A DNA stretch of 64,000 nt, from contig JAISVB010000052.1 in NCBI GenBank assembly GCA_031271755.1, positions 1 to 64,000 of the forward strand, read 5' to 3'. The DNA is from Culturomica sp. GTDB lineage: Bacteria; Bacteroidota; Bacteroidia; Bacteroidales; Marinifilaceae. Position 1 is the first letter of the stretch. The number at the start of each line of letters is the position of its first letter. Both the position numbers and the translations under genes were made by a program. Below the pieces are notes generated by a model. The model did not search any database. It worked only from the letters and a program-made list of their open reading frames with translations, and had not been told where the DNA came from. Positions 17,393-25,726 of the stretch are shown here, in pieces.

Positions 17393-19099
17393 ATGGCTAA
17401 TTTTTACACAGATAACGAAGATATAAAATTTCATCTGGCGCATCCGCTGATGAAAAAGATCGTTGCGCTCAAGGAACGCAACTACACCCAGCGGGAACAG
17501 TTCGAAGATGCTCCCAAAGACTACGAGGACGCTCTGGACAACTACGACAAGGTACTGGAGATCGTCGGGGAGATTTGCGGCGACGTGATCGCCGAAAATG
17601 CCGAATCGGTGGACGAGGAAGGCCCGAAGGTGGTGGACGGACACGTAGAGTACGCCCGGGGCACCCAACAGAACCTGGATGTGATCAACCAGGCCGGCTT
17701 GAACGGGATCTCCCTGCCGAGGGAGTACAACGGGCTGAACTTCCCCATCACTCCGTTCATCATGGCGGCCGAGATCGTCGCCCGGGCAGACGCCGGACTG
17801 CAGAACATCTGGGGGTTGCAGGACTGCGCCGAAACCATCAACGAATTTGCCGACGCCGAACAGAAAGCGAAGTACCTGCCCCGCGTATCGGCCGGAGAGA
17901 CCTGCGCCATGGACCTCACCGAACCGGACGCCGGTTCCGACCTGCAGGCCGTACAACTGAAAGCGACTTTCAACGAAAAGGAGAACCGGTGGTACCTGAA
18001 CGGCGTAAAACGGTTCATCACCAACGGCGACGGGCACATCTCCTTAGTCCTGGCGCGTTCCGAAGAGGGAACCCAGGATGCCCGCGGACTCTCCATGTTT
18101 ATTTACGACCGGAACAGCAATGCCGTAACCGTGCGCCGCATCGAGAACAAATTGGGGATCAAAGGCTCCCCGACGTGCGAACTGGTGTTTAAGAACGCGC
18201 CGGCCGAATTGGTGGGTGAACGCAAAATGGGGCTGATCAAGTACGTGATGTCCCTGATGAACGCCGCCCGTTTGGGGATCGGCGCCCAGTCCGCCGGTAT
18301 CGCCGAAGCCGCTTACCGCGAAGGGTTGAAATACGCGCAGGAACGGAAGCAGTTCGGCAAGCCGATCATTGAGTTCCCGGCCGTGTACGAGATGCTCTCC
18401 AACATGGAGGCGAAATTGCACGGTATGCGTACGGTGCTGTACGAAACAGCCCGCTTCGTGGATATCTACAAGACCTATTACCACCTCTCGCACGAGCGGG
18501 CGTTGGAGAAAGAGGAGCGCAACGAGATGAAGGAGTACCAGCGGCTGGCCGATATTTTCACGCCGTTGCAGAAGCTGTTTGCCAGCGAGTATGCAAACGA
18601 GGTCGCGTACGATTCGCTTCAGATCCACGGCGGTTCCGGCTACATGAAGGATTATCCCGTTCAGCGCTACGTACGGGACGCCCGTATCACCAACATTTAC
18701 GAAGGGACTTCGCAGTTGCAGGTAGTGGCCGCTATCCGCGGGGTGACCACCGGCCAGTACGCCAAGTACATCCGCGAGGTGTACGAGCAGGCAACCATCG
18801 CTCCGGAGTACGAGCCGTTGCGCTATACGCTGAAGGGCATGACCGACCAGTTGGAGGCTTGCACCCAGTTGGTGACGGAAGCCGGATGTCCCGAATACGT
18901 GGATTTCCACGCCCGCCGGCTGGTGGAGATAGCCGGGTACACCATCATCGGCTACCTGCTGCTGGCCGATACGCAACGGGAAGCCCGCTTTGCCAAATCC
19001 GCTAAGATCTTTATCCAGTACGGAGAGGCCAAAGTTGCTTCTTATGCCGCCTACATCCGGAATTTCAACCCCGACCAGTTGGGGCTGTTCAAAAAATAA
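17393..19099 (+). CDS. Acyl-CoA dehydrogenase, long form
   Basis: This 568-residue flavoenzyme oxidises acyl-CoA to 2-enoyl-CoA and passes electrons to the EtfAB pair encoded just upstream. Family signatures are present: 'GETCAMDLTEPDAGSDLQAV' (flavin/substrate loop), 'NGVKRFITNGDGH', 'ENKLGIKGSPTCELVFKNAP', 'ALE...QIHGGSGYMKDYPVQRYV' and 'DARITNIYEGTSQLQVVA', whose Glu in YEGTSQ is the expected catalytic base. It is about 180 residues longer than classical 380-residue enzymes, with extra sequence at the N-terminus and about 120 residues after the YEGTSQ motif. Such long forms occur in anaerobic Bacteroidota. Substrate chain length cannot be read from sequence; short or branched acyl-CoA would suit the adjacent iorAB. 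Confidence 0.93.
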   Translation: MANFYTDNEDIKFHLAHPLMKKIVALKERNYTQREQFEDAPKDYEDALDNYDKVLEIVGEICGDVIAENAESVDEEGPKVVDGHVEYARGTQQNLDVINQAGLNGISLPREYNGLNFPITPFIMAAEIVARADAGLQNIWGLQDCAETINEFADAEQKAKYLPRVSAGETCAMDLTEPDAGSDLQAVQLKATFNEKENRWYLNGVKRFITNGDGHISLVLARSEEGTQDARGLSMFIYDRNSNAVTVRRIENKLGIKGSPTCELVFKNAPAELVGERKMGLIKYVMSLMNAARLGIGAQSAGIAEAAYREGLKYAQERKQFGKPIIEFPAVYEMLSNMEAKLHGMRTVLYETARFVDIYKTYYHLSHERALEKEERNEMKEYQRLADIFTPLQKLFASEYANEVAYDSLQIHGGSGYMKDYPVQRYVRDARITNIYEGTSQLQVVAAIRGVTTGQYAKYIREVYEQATIAPEYEPLRYTLKGMTDQLEACTQLVTEAGCPEYVDFHARRLVEIAGYTIIGYLLLADTQREARFAKSAKIFIQYGEAKVASYAAYIRNFNPDQLGLFKK

Positions 19100-19116
19100 A
19101 AGCGAACGGATTTGTA

Positions 19117-19146
19117 AAAAAGCTGCGGTTTCCCGCAGCTTTTTTT
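19117..19146 (+). terminator. Intrinsic terminator after the acyl-CoA dehydrogenase operon
   Basis: Stem AAAAAGCTGCGG / CCGCAGCTTTTT with a 4-base loop, ending in a T run. It starts 18 bases after the stop codon. Its A-rich 5' arm also makes it usable as a terminator for the convergent higBA transcript. Confidence 0.9.
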
Positions 19147-19148
19147 GT

Positions 19149-19472
19149 TTAATTTGCAGCCTTAAAAGCTGCTGCAAATTTACGAATTTCGATCAGACGT
19201 TTGTTCAGTTTGCTATCCGCTTGCGCCATTTGCAGGTTGTAATCTATCTGCATACGCAACAACAAACCGGGACTTACACCCAATGCCGCTTCCATAATCA
19301 TAGCAAAATCGGTTGTCACCGGGCGTTTACCATTCAATATTTCATTGAATGCCGTGTAAGGCAACTGCAATTGCTTTGCAACTGCTTTTTGTGATAAGTG
19401 GCGATATTCCAATTCGTCTTTCAAAAGTTCACCCGGATGTACAGGTCGAAACGAAAATCCTATATTACCCAT
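19149..19472 (-). CDS. higA: HigA-family antitoxin
   Basis: This 107-residue protein has a Cro/C1-type helix-turn-helix with the HigA hallmark 'VHPGELLKDELEYRHLSQKA' followed by 'VAKQLQLPYTAFNEILNGKR' and 'DFAMIMEAALGVSPGLLLRM'. It should neutralise the HigB toxin encoded 7 bases upstream and repress the shared promoter. As usual for higBA, the toxin gene comes first. The C-terminal tail (KLNKRLIEIRKFAAAFKAA) is basic. The stop lies just beyond the terminator of the convergent operon. Confidence 0.92.
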   Translation of the reverse strand: MGNIGFSFRPVHPGELLKDELEYRHLSQKAVAKQLQLPYTAFNEILNGKRPVTTDFAMIMEAALGVSPGLLLRMQIDYNLQMAQADSKLNKRLIEIRKFAAAFKAAN

Positions 19473-19479
19473 AGCTGCT

Positions 19480-19800
19480 TTACTTGTAATGATTTGTAAT
19501 TTCTACCAAGGAACAAAGCTCAATTTCGGTTGCATGATCCGGACGGAGTATCTCGCGAAATTCAAGACGGTATTGATCGTTGATACGCATAGATGAGAGC
19601 CCTTTTTTATCACCTTTCAATTTTTCATAACACAGAGAATTATACGTAAACAATTCCTCCATTTTTTCCGCACTTATCAATGCCCTTACACATTTCACAT
19701 AGCTATTTATTACTTGCGGTTGAAAACGGTGTTTTTTATCCGTTGTTTTGCCGGTTTCGTATAATTCGCGCAAATACTCTTTTTCAAAATCAATGTCCAT
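19480..19800 (-). CDS. higB: HigB-like toxin (RelE/ParE superfamily)
   Basis: This 106-residue protein has the RelE/HigB core: 'PQVINSYVKCVRALISAEKM', 'YEKLKGDKKGLSSMRINDQY', 'RLEFREI' and a C-terminal 'ATEIELCSLVEITNHYK'. The Ser-x-Arg-x-x-xx-Tyr-Arg cluster (SSMRINDQYR) matches the basic catalytic/binding region of ribosome-dependent mRNA interferases (family knowledge). The N-terminus 'MDIDFEKEYLRELYETGKTT' is a common variant. It forms an operon with higA and has its own well-defined promoter and palindrome. Confidence 0.9.
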   Translation of the reverse strand: MDIDFEKEYLRELYETGKTTDKKHRFQPQVINSYVKCVRALISAEKMEELFTYNSLCYEKLKGDKKGLSSMRINDQYRLEFREILRPDHATEIELCSLVEITNHYK

Positions 19801-19820
19801 ATCCGCTCTCCCGGTTTAAA

Positions 19821-19861
19821 CAAAGGTACTACAATTTTCTTAATTCACAAAAAAAGTGAAT
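19821..19861 (-). promoter_or_regulatory. higBA promoter with overlapping palindromic operator
   Basis: On the minus strand a -33 TTTG (plus 19848-19851) is followed by exactly 19 bases and a -7 TACCTTTG (plus 19821-19828), a full match to the Bacteroidota promoter. A perfect palindrome ATTCAC-N7-GTGAAT (19843-19861) covers the -33 box. Its position makes it the likely HigA autorepression operator. Confidence 0.8.
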
Positions 19862-19872
19862 GTACTTTTTCA

Positions 19873-20685
19873 CTACCGGGCGCTTGGTTTAAGCAGGCGG
19901 AGGAGCCACAATGCAGCAAATACCAGAAGCAGGCAGACGACGATGACGGCGCCGGAGGGGATGTTCAGTAGGGCGGAGAGGAAGAGGCCGGTCACGGAAA
20001 CGAACACGCAAACCACGGGGGAGATCCAGAGCTGCCGTTTGAAGTCTTTGCTGAAGAGGGAGGCGATGGCCTGGGGAATGGTCAGGTACGAAAGGATCAG
20101 GATGATGCCTGCCAATTTCAGGCTGAGGACAATGGTCAGGGCGATCAGCAGCGTCACGCCGATCTCCGGGACATACCCCGGAAAGGTATGGGTGCGGGCG
20201 TACTCCCGGTCAAAAGCCGTGTAGAACAACGGACGGTAAAAAAGGACGAAAAACAGCAGCGTAACGCAGCAAAAACCGAAGATCAGCCAGATCTGCGGGC
20301 GGGTCACCGTCAACACATTGCCGAACAGGTAGGAGATCAGATCCGGCGCATAGCCCGGTGTGAGGTAAATAAACAAGATACCGATCGCCATCCCGGCCGA
20401 CCAGAAAATACCGATGAGCGAATCCTCCCGGACGCGCTGCCGGCGGGACAGGCAGTGGATCCCCAAAGCCGACAGCACCGAGAAAAGAGCGGCGCCGGCT
20501 ATCGGCGGGAAACCCAAGTACCAGGCAAGCCCCAATCCGCCGAAAGAGGCGTGGGTGATCCCTCCGCTGATAAAAACCATCCGCCGGGCGACAATGTACG
20601 TGCCGACCAAACCGCACACGATCCCCACCAATACCGTGGCTGCCAGGGCATGTTGAAAAAAGGTATATTGCAACAGTTCCGCCAT
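19873..20685 (-). CDS. Metal ABC transporter permease (ZnuB/MntB type)
   Basis: This 270-residue ABC-3 family permease has about eight hydrophobic segments. Family features are 'LAATVLVGIVCGLVGTYIVA' (residues about 14-34), 'RRMVFISGGITHASFGGLGL' (cytoplasmic loop, conserved FISGG.THAS.GG) and 'LILSYLTIPQAIASLFSKDF'. It forms the membrane channel for the ATPase (20710-21354) and the metal-binding lipoprotein (21361-22206), so the three genes encode a complete importer for Zn(II) or Mn(II). Which metal cannot be decided from sequence. Last gene of the operon. Confidence 0.92.
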   Translation of the reverse strand: MAELLQYTFFQHALAATVLVGIVCGLVGTYIVARRMVFISGGITHASFGGLGLAWYLGFPPIAGAALFSVLSALGIHCLSRRQRVREDSLIGIFWSAGMAIGILFIYLTPGYAPDLISYLFGNVLTVTRPQIWLIFGFCCVTLLFFVLFYRPLFYTAFDREYARTHTFPGYVPEIGVTLLIALTIVLSLKLAGIILILSYLTIPQAIASLFSKDFKRQLWISPVVCVFVSVTGLFLSALLNIPSGAVIVVCLLLVFAALWLLRLLKPSAR

Positions 20686-20709
20686 ACTGTGTTCCGATCC
20701 TCCCGTTTT

Positions 20710-21354
20710 TTAGACATGTATCTCCTGCACCTCCCGGTCGACGCGGAGAACGGTTTTCCCGTACGACCGGATGGCATCCCAATCGTGGGAAACCATCAGG
20801 ATGGTGTGCTTCCGGTTCAACGCCGGAAGTAAATCGTAAAACTCCCGCTCAAAACCGGCATCCACATAGGTCGTCGGTTCATCCAGCACCAGCACGCGGG
20901 GAGAGGCGATCACCGCCCGGCACAGGAACGCCCGTTGCGCCTGTCCGCCGGAAAGCTCTCCTATCGGCGTGTTCCGGTAACTTCCCAGCCCGTATTGTTC
21001 CAGCAAGGCGCCCGCCCGGCTCCGGTCGTCCCGGGTGTATCTTTTCCAGATCCCCTTCTCCGACAACAAGCCGGAGAGCACCACATCTTCCACCGTCAAC
21101 GGGAACTGTTTATCGAACGTGTTTTGCTGCGGCAGGTAGCCGAACAGATCCCGGCGCGGAACAGAGAAAGCAACCGTACCGCCCGACGGTTTTAACAACC
21201 CCAATATCACTTTCAGCAAGGTGGTTTTCCCTCCCCCGTTCGGGCCGGTAATGCCGACAAAATCCAACTCCTCCACACAAAAACTCACGTTTCTCAATAC
21301 CGGATCTCCGTCGTAGCCGGCCGTGACCTGTTTCAATTCCAGGAGGGTTCCCAT
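20710..21354 (-). CDS. Metal ABC transporter ATP-binding protein (ZnuC type)
   Basis: This 214-residue ATPase has Walker A 'GITGPNGGGKTTLLKVILGL', Q-loop 'GYLPQQNTFDKQFPLTVEDV', signature 'IGELSGGQAQRAFLCRAVIA', and Walker B/D-loop 'VLVLDEPTTYVDAGFEREFY' followed by switch His in 'ILMVSHDWDAI'. The GPNGGGKTT variant and 'LPQQ...FP.TVEDVV' are typical for ZnuC/MntB-type ATPases. It lies between the substrate-binding lipoprotein (6 bases) and the permease (24 bases). Confidence 0.93.
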   Translation of the reverse strand: MGTLLELKQVTAGYDGDPVLRNVSFCVEELDFVGITGPNGGGKTTLLKVILGLLKPSGGTVAFSVPRRDLFGYLPQQNTFDKQFPLTVEDVVLSGLLSEKGIWKRYTRDDRSRAGALLEQYGLGSYRNTPIGELSGGQAQRAFLCRAVIASPRVLVLDEPTTYVDAGFEREFYDLLPALNRKHTILMVSHDWDAIRSYGKTVLRVDREVQEIHV

Positions 21355-21360
21355 GCCGGA

Positions 21361-22206
21361 TCAACGAAGATTTTCGGAGAGTATCCGGATCACACGGAGC
21401 AGTTCCGTTTTCAAATCCGGGGAGAGCGGATCGATCGGCACCACCCGGATGCCGGTCTCTCGGGCGATCGACTCCGCATGCTGCGTATCGAACTGGCTCT
21501 GTACAAACACCAGGGGGATCTCCTGCTCCCGGATCCGGTCCACGAGCTTTTTCAGGTGGCCGGGAGAAGGCTCCTTCCCCTCCTCCTCAATGGAGAGTTG
21601 CTCCAGGCCGTAAGCGCCGGCGAAATAGGTCAACGCCGGGTGGTAAATCAGGAACGAACGCTGCGCTTTTCCGGCCAGCGCGGCTGCCGCCAATGAATCG
21701 ACCCCGGCAAACTCCCGGCGCAGTTGTTCCAAATTGGCGGCAAAACGCTCCCGGTATCCGGGATAGGTTTTCCCCAGCACCCGGCAGATCTCCTCCGCCA
21801 TCAACACGGCGTTCCGGGGGGTAAACCAGACATGCGGATCGGCAGCGTGCCCGCAACTGCCGGGCATCAATTCCAGCCCGTCCGCCTGCCGGATCACTTC
21901 GATCGCTGTTCCCTGCAACACCGGATAGAGCTGCGCGGTTTCAAAAGGGAGATTTCCGACGGTAAAACAGATCCGGCTGTCGTGCAGTTTTTTCAATACG
22001 CCGGTGGTCAGATCGCACGTGGCCGGATTCATGCCCGGCGGCACCAATACGTTGATATCCATCAACTCCCCCGCCACGCGCTCCACTAAGTATTTCTGCG
22101 GCAGAATAGTCACGGAAACCGTCTCTTTTTCCGCGCCCCGGCGACAACCGGAGAGCAGAAAAAGAGCCGGCAACAGGAAGAGCATACAAAACCTGCCGTA
22201 CCTCAT
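21361..22206 (-). CDS. Metal ABC transporter substrate-binding lipoprotein (ZnuA-like)
   Basis: This 281-residue lipoprotein (LFLLPALFLLSGC lipobox, Cys at about 21) belongs to the cluster A-I metal-binding family. It begins with 'VSVTILPQKYLVERVAGELM', then 'LVPPGMNPATCDLTTGVL', 'ADPHVWFTPRNAVLMAEEI' (His ligand), 'LIYHPALTYFAGAYGLEQLS' (His ligand) and the final acidic ligand region 'VVPIDPLSP'. In most ZnuA/TroA proteins the first ligand is His in a P-H-x-[YF]-[ED]-P motif. Here that position reads P-A-T-C-D-L, so the first His is absent. There is no His-rich loop. Starts 10 bases after the tricorn-like protease gene, so read-through is likely. Confidence 0.85.
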   Translation of the reverse strand: MRYGRFCMLFLLPALFLLSGCRRGAEKETVSVTILPQKYLVERVAGELMDINVLVPPGMNPATCDLTTGVLKKLHDSRICFTVGNLPFETAQLYPVLQGTAIEVIRQADGLELMPGSCGHAADPHVWFTPRNAVLMAEEICRVLGKTYPGYRERFAANLEQLRREFAGVDSLAAAALAGKAQRSFLIYHPALTYFAGAYGLEQLSIEEEGKEPSPGHLKKLVDRIREQEIPLVFVQSQFDTQHAESIARETGIRVVPIDPLSPDLKTELLRVIRILSENLR

Positions 22207-22216
22207 CTGCTTAAAA

Positions 22217-25200
22217 TCATTTGATCTCTTCCAGCAAAAGCTTCACGGTCTCCTCGATCTGTTTGTCCTCTCCCCGGATTTCGGAAGCCGGGTCGTTCTC
22301 CACTCGTACGTCCGGTTCCAACTGGAGATTCTCCAGGTACCGTCCCTGGTTGTCCTTCATGCCCACTTCGGGGATCCCGAAAACCAAAGAGGGATCCTGC
22401 TGGCTTTCCCACCAAACAGCCGTCATGGTGCCCGGAACCGGCATGCCGACCAGTTTTCCGATCCCCAACTCTTTGTATACCCACGGAAACCCGTGCGCAT
22501 TGCTGTAATTGCCTTCGCCCATGATCACAGCGGAAGGCTTGGTCCACTGGTTAAACGGATCCTGTCCGATGTATTGCCCGCGGGGGACAAACTCGGCAAA
22601 TTTTTTCCCGCTCAGCATGATGGCCAAATCTTCGTGCAGCCAGCCTCCCCCGTTGAAACGGGTATCTAAGATGATCGCTTCCTTGTTCCGGAACCGCCCG
22701 AAAATGTCGGAGTAGATCTTCCGGAAACTTTCGCTGTTCATGCCCTGGATGTGCACATAGCCGATCTTTCCGCCGGACAAACGGTCTACCAACTCCCGCT
22801 TGCTCTTTACCCACCGCTCGTACAACAGGTTGTTCTGCACTCCCGGGTGAACCGGTTTTACATATTCGTTCCAACGTTCCCTGCTCTCCGGATCGTACAG
22901 CGACAGATAGACCCGCTTTCCGGCCTGCCCGGCCAGCAGGGGGAAATAATTCTCGCCGGCGCGGATCGGTTCGTTGTTGATCTTTTCGATGATGACCCCG
23001 GCCTTGATCTTGGTCTTGGAAGCTGTCAGCGGCCCCTTTTCCAGCACCTCTTTGATCAACAATCCGTCACCTTTGTGGGCATCGTCGTAAAAAGCGCCCA
23101 ATACCGCCGTCTGTTGGGCCGAATTCGGCGCGCCGTACCGGGCTCCGGTGTGGGAAGCGTTCAACTCTCCCAGCAACTCTCCCAGTAAATCGGCGAAATC
23201 GTAGTTGTTGGTGATGTGGGGTAAAAAGCGTTTGTACTCTTTTTTGTAGAAATCCCAGTCCACGCTGTGCAGGGCCGGATCGTAGAATTTATCCACCACC
23301 TGTTGCCAGGTGTGGTCGAAAATATACTCCCGCTCCAGCGGCCTTTTCAGCTCCATTTCGGCTCTGTACGAAACGGAAGAGGTCCTTCCGCCGCTGACTT
23401 CGATTTTGGTGATCTGTCCGCCGGACAACAGGTAGAGATTCTTTCCCTCCTTGTCCATTTCCAGCGCTCCGCCGCCTCTGTTCAATTTGGCAAGTATTTT
23501 GGTGGAGTTCTCTTTAAAATCGCGCACCCAGAGGTCGTAACCACCCTCAAAACGGGTCAGGTAATAGAGTTTGGAGGCATCCTTCGTCAAAACAGCCGCT
23601 CCCAGGCTGGAGGAGTTGATGGTGAGCCGGGCGATGCGATCCTCGATACCGGTCAGCTCCATTTTCAACTCCGGCAATTTGCTTTCTTCTTTTTTCTTAT
23701 CGTCTTTCTTGTCGTCTTTTTTATCGTCCTTTTTGTCGTCTTTCTTAGAAGCTTCCTGTTTCTTCTCCAACTCCTTCTGCTCCTTGGCCAAGGCCGCCTC
23801 TTCCTTGTTCAGCCTGAATTCGTCCCAAGCCTCCGGATCTAAGAAAAGCGCATAGATATCGTAATAAGCCCCCCAACTGCCGTGGCTGCGGAATCCGGCC
23901 CGGTCAGATGTCCAAATGATCGCTTTGCCGCCCATGGCCCATTGGGGAACGGCGTCGACATAGCCGCTGTTGGTCAGGTTGTGGATCTCCCCGCTTCCGT
24001 CGGCTTTCACCAAACCGACATCCTTGTTCTGCCAACCGCCTCTTTCAAAATAACTGACCAAAAACCATTTACCATCCGGCGACCACTCATACCACTGGTC
24101 TCCGTCGGCGTAGGAGTAATTGTATTTTCCCTCCAAAACCGTCCGGATCTTTTTGCTCTTCAGGTTGATCACTTTCAACTCCGTCCTGTTTTCCAGGAAG
24201 GCGATCTCCTTGCCGTCCGGAGAGAAGGCCGGTTGGAAACAGGCGTTTTTTTCCTTGGTGACCTGCTCCTCTTTCAGCTCTTTGGCATATATAAACAGCT
24301 TATCGGCGCTGTCCGCCAATGTCGTGGTATAGATGTTCCAACCGCCGTTGCGTTCGGAGGCGTAGACCAGTGTTTTACCGTCCGGAGAAAATCCCACGGA
24401 ACGCTCCTGCTCCGGCGTATTGGTGATGCGCCGGGTGGTTTCATACTCGACGGAGGTCACAAAAACATCCCCGCGGTACACAAAAGCTATCTCCTTGTTG
24501 CCGGGGGAGAGCGCCATCTCGCGGGCGCCTCCGTTGGTGGTCAATTGCTGCACTTCCTGTTCTATCCGGTCGGAAAGAATGGTTACCCGGACTTTTCGGG
24601 GCTGCTCTCCTTCCCGTACGGTATAGATCTCCCCGTTGAAGGAGTAGCAAAGTGTTCCGTCGGTTGCCATCGTCAGGAAACGAACCGGGTGTTTGGCGTG
24701 TTTGGTGATCTGCTTCACCTCTCCGGGGTTGCTCAACTCCAATTTGCAGATGTTGAAATCCCCGAACTGCTCGCTCAGGAAATAGACGCTCTTTTCGTCG
24801 CCGGAAAATACCGGATTCCGGTTCTCCACCTCTTTGGCCGTCAGGTTTGTAAAACTCTTTGTTTTCAGGTCGTACAGCCAGATGTCCCGGGTCACGGAAG
24901 AGGTGTGGTGTTTCCGCCAGTTGTCCTCGTACCCTTTCACGTCGTGGAACACGATGCGGTTCCCGGACTTATCGAATTGGATATCAAACGCCGAAACGGT
25001 CAGGAAGAGTTCCGGACGGCCGCCCTGCACGCCCACGCTGTACACCTGCGCACTCGAAGGGAAGCGGGAGTAGTTGATATCCGGCATGTACCCGGCCCGG
25101 AACAGCACTGTTTTTCCATCCGGAGTAAAGGTTTCCGGAATCTCTCCCGCTGAGTTGTTCGTCAACCGGAAGGGCGCTCCACCCTGTACGGGCAGGGTGT

Positions 25201-25480
25201 ACACATCCAAACTCCCCTCCCGGTCGGAAGCAAACGCCAGGGTCTTCCCGTCCGGCGCCCAGACGGGATAAGCGTCGTAAGCGGCATGGGTCGTCAACTG
25301 AACAGCCCGTCCGCCTTCGCGACCGACCGTATAGATATCCCCCTTGTACGAAAAAGCAATGGTTTTACCGTCCGGAGAAATAACCGGATCCCTCATCCAC
25401 AAAGCATTTTCCTGCGCCGTGGCACACAGCGTTGCCGCAATTACCACCGCAATCGTTCCTAAAATCTTCGATACATTCAT
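22217..25480 (-). CDS. Tricorn-like S41 family peptidase with beta-propeller repeats
   Basis: I use the ATG at 25480 (MNVSKILGTIAVVIAATLCA), which gives a signal peptide; an upstream start at 25516 adds 12 unlikely residues. The 1087-residue protein begins with TolB/PD40 propeller repeats ('DPVISPDGKTIAFSYKGDIY', 'PVWAPDGKTLAFASDREG', 'VGFSPDGKTLVYASERNGGW'). A lysine/aspartate spacer (four KKDD-like repeats near residue 590) and a second propeller-like part follow, then a tricorn core/PDZ and S41 peptidase domain. Candidate catalytic residues are in 'LNASHTGARYGAP' (Ser-His) and 'GEGNYSNAHGFPWVYKELGI' (nucleophile Ser at about 993). It is probably periplasmic and would degrade peptides. The znuABC-like genes follow after 10 bases. 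Confidence 0.9.
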   Translation of the reverse strand: MNVSKILGTIAVVIAATLCATAQENALWMRDPVISPDGKTIAFSYKGDIYTVGREGGRAVQLTTHAAYDAYPVWAPDGKTLAFASDREGSLDVYTLPVQGGAPFRLTNNSAGEIPETFTPDGKTVLFRAGYMPDINYSRFPSSAQVYSVGVQGGRPELFLTVSAFDIQFDKSGNRIVFHDVKGYEDNWRKHHTSSVTRDIWLYDLKTKSFTNLTAKEVENRNPVFSGDEKSVYFLSEQFGDFNICKLELSNPGEVKQITKHAKHPVRFLTMATDGTLCYSFNGEIYTVREGEQPRKVRVTILSDRIEQEVQQLTTNGGAREMALSPGNKEIAFVYRGDVFVTSVEYETTRRITNTPEQERSVGFSPDGKTLVYASERNGGWNIYTTTLADSADKLFIYAKELKEEQVTKEKNACFQPAFSPDGKEIAFLENRTELKVINLKSKKIRTVLEGKYNYSYADGDQWYEWSPDGKWFLVSYFERGGWQNKDVGLVKADGSGEIHNLTNSGYVDAVPQWAMGGKAIIWTSDRAGFRSHGSWGAYYDIYALFLDPEAWDEFRLNKEEAALAKEQKELEKKQEASKKDDKKDDKKDDKKDDKKKEESKLPELKMELTGIEDRIARLTINSSSLGAAVLTKDASKLYYLTRFEGGYDLWVRDFKENSTKILAKLNRGGGALEMDKEGKNLYLLSGGQITKIEVSGGRTSSVSYRAEMELKRPLEREYIFDHTWQQVVDKFYDPALHSVDWDFYKKEYKRFLPHITNNYDFADLLGELLGELNASHTGARYGAPNSAQQTAVLGAFYDDAHKGDGLLIKEVLEKGPLTASKTKIKAGVIIEKINNEPIRAGENYFPLLAGQAGKRVYLSLYDPESRERWNEYVKPVHPGVQNNLLYERWVKSKRELVDRLSGGKIGYVHIQGMNSESFRKIYSDIFGRFRNKEAIILDTRFNGGGWLHEDLAIMLSGKKFAEFVPRGQYIGQDPFNQWTKPSAVIMGEGNYSNAHGFPWVYKELGIGKLVGMPVPGTMTAVWWESQQDPSLVFGIPEVGMKDNQGRYLENLQLEPDVRVENDPASEIRGEDKQIEETVKLLLEEIK

Positions 25481-25533
25481 GCGTTTTATAATTTGTGTTT
25501 CAATTTTAAAAATCACTGCACATTCAAGGCCTG

Positions 25534-25541
25534 TAAAGATA
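25534..25541 (-). promoter_or_regulatory. Possible -7 box for the tricorn-like protease operon
   Basis: TATCTTTA on the minus strand matches seven of eight positions of TAnnTTTG, about 54 bases before the chosen ATG. The -33 region is poor, so this is a weak call. Confidence 0.35.
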
Positions 25542-25658
25542 CTGTTTTTCTGTAAAATGCCACACTAATTCCAATCAGAAACAGGGCAGACGCACGAGAT
25601 TTTCTTTTTTCCCACGAACGCTTCGGTCTGTTGTTTTATTATGCAGCCTTTAGAATAC

Positions 25659-25689
25659 TTGGATTATCTTTTTTGTTTTGTTAGTTTTG
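25659..25689 (+). promoter_or_regulatory. Promoter of lpdA
   Basis: TTGG at 25659-25662, a 19-base spacer, and TAGTTTTG at 25682-25689 fit the Bacteroidota -33/-7 pattern with correct spacing, 37 bases before the lpdA ATG. Confidence 0.65.
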
Positions 25690-25726
25690 TCTCCGAATCG
25701 AAGCAACCATTTAAAAACAAAAAGAT

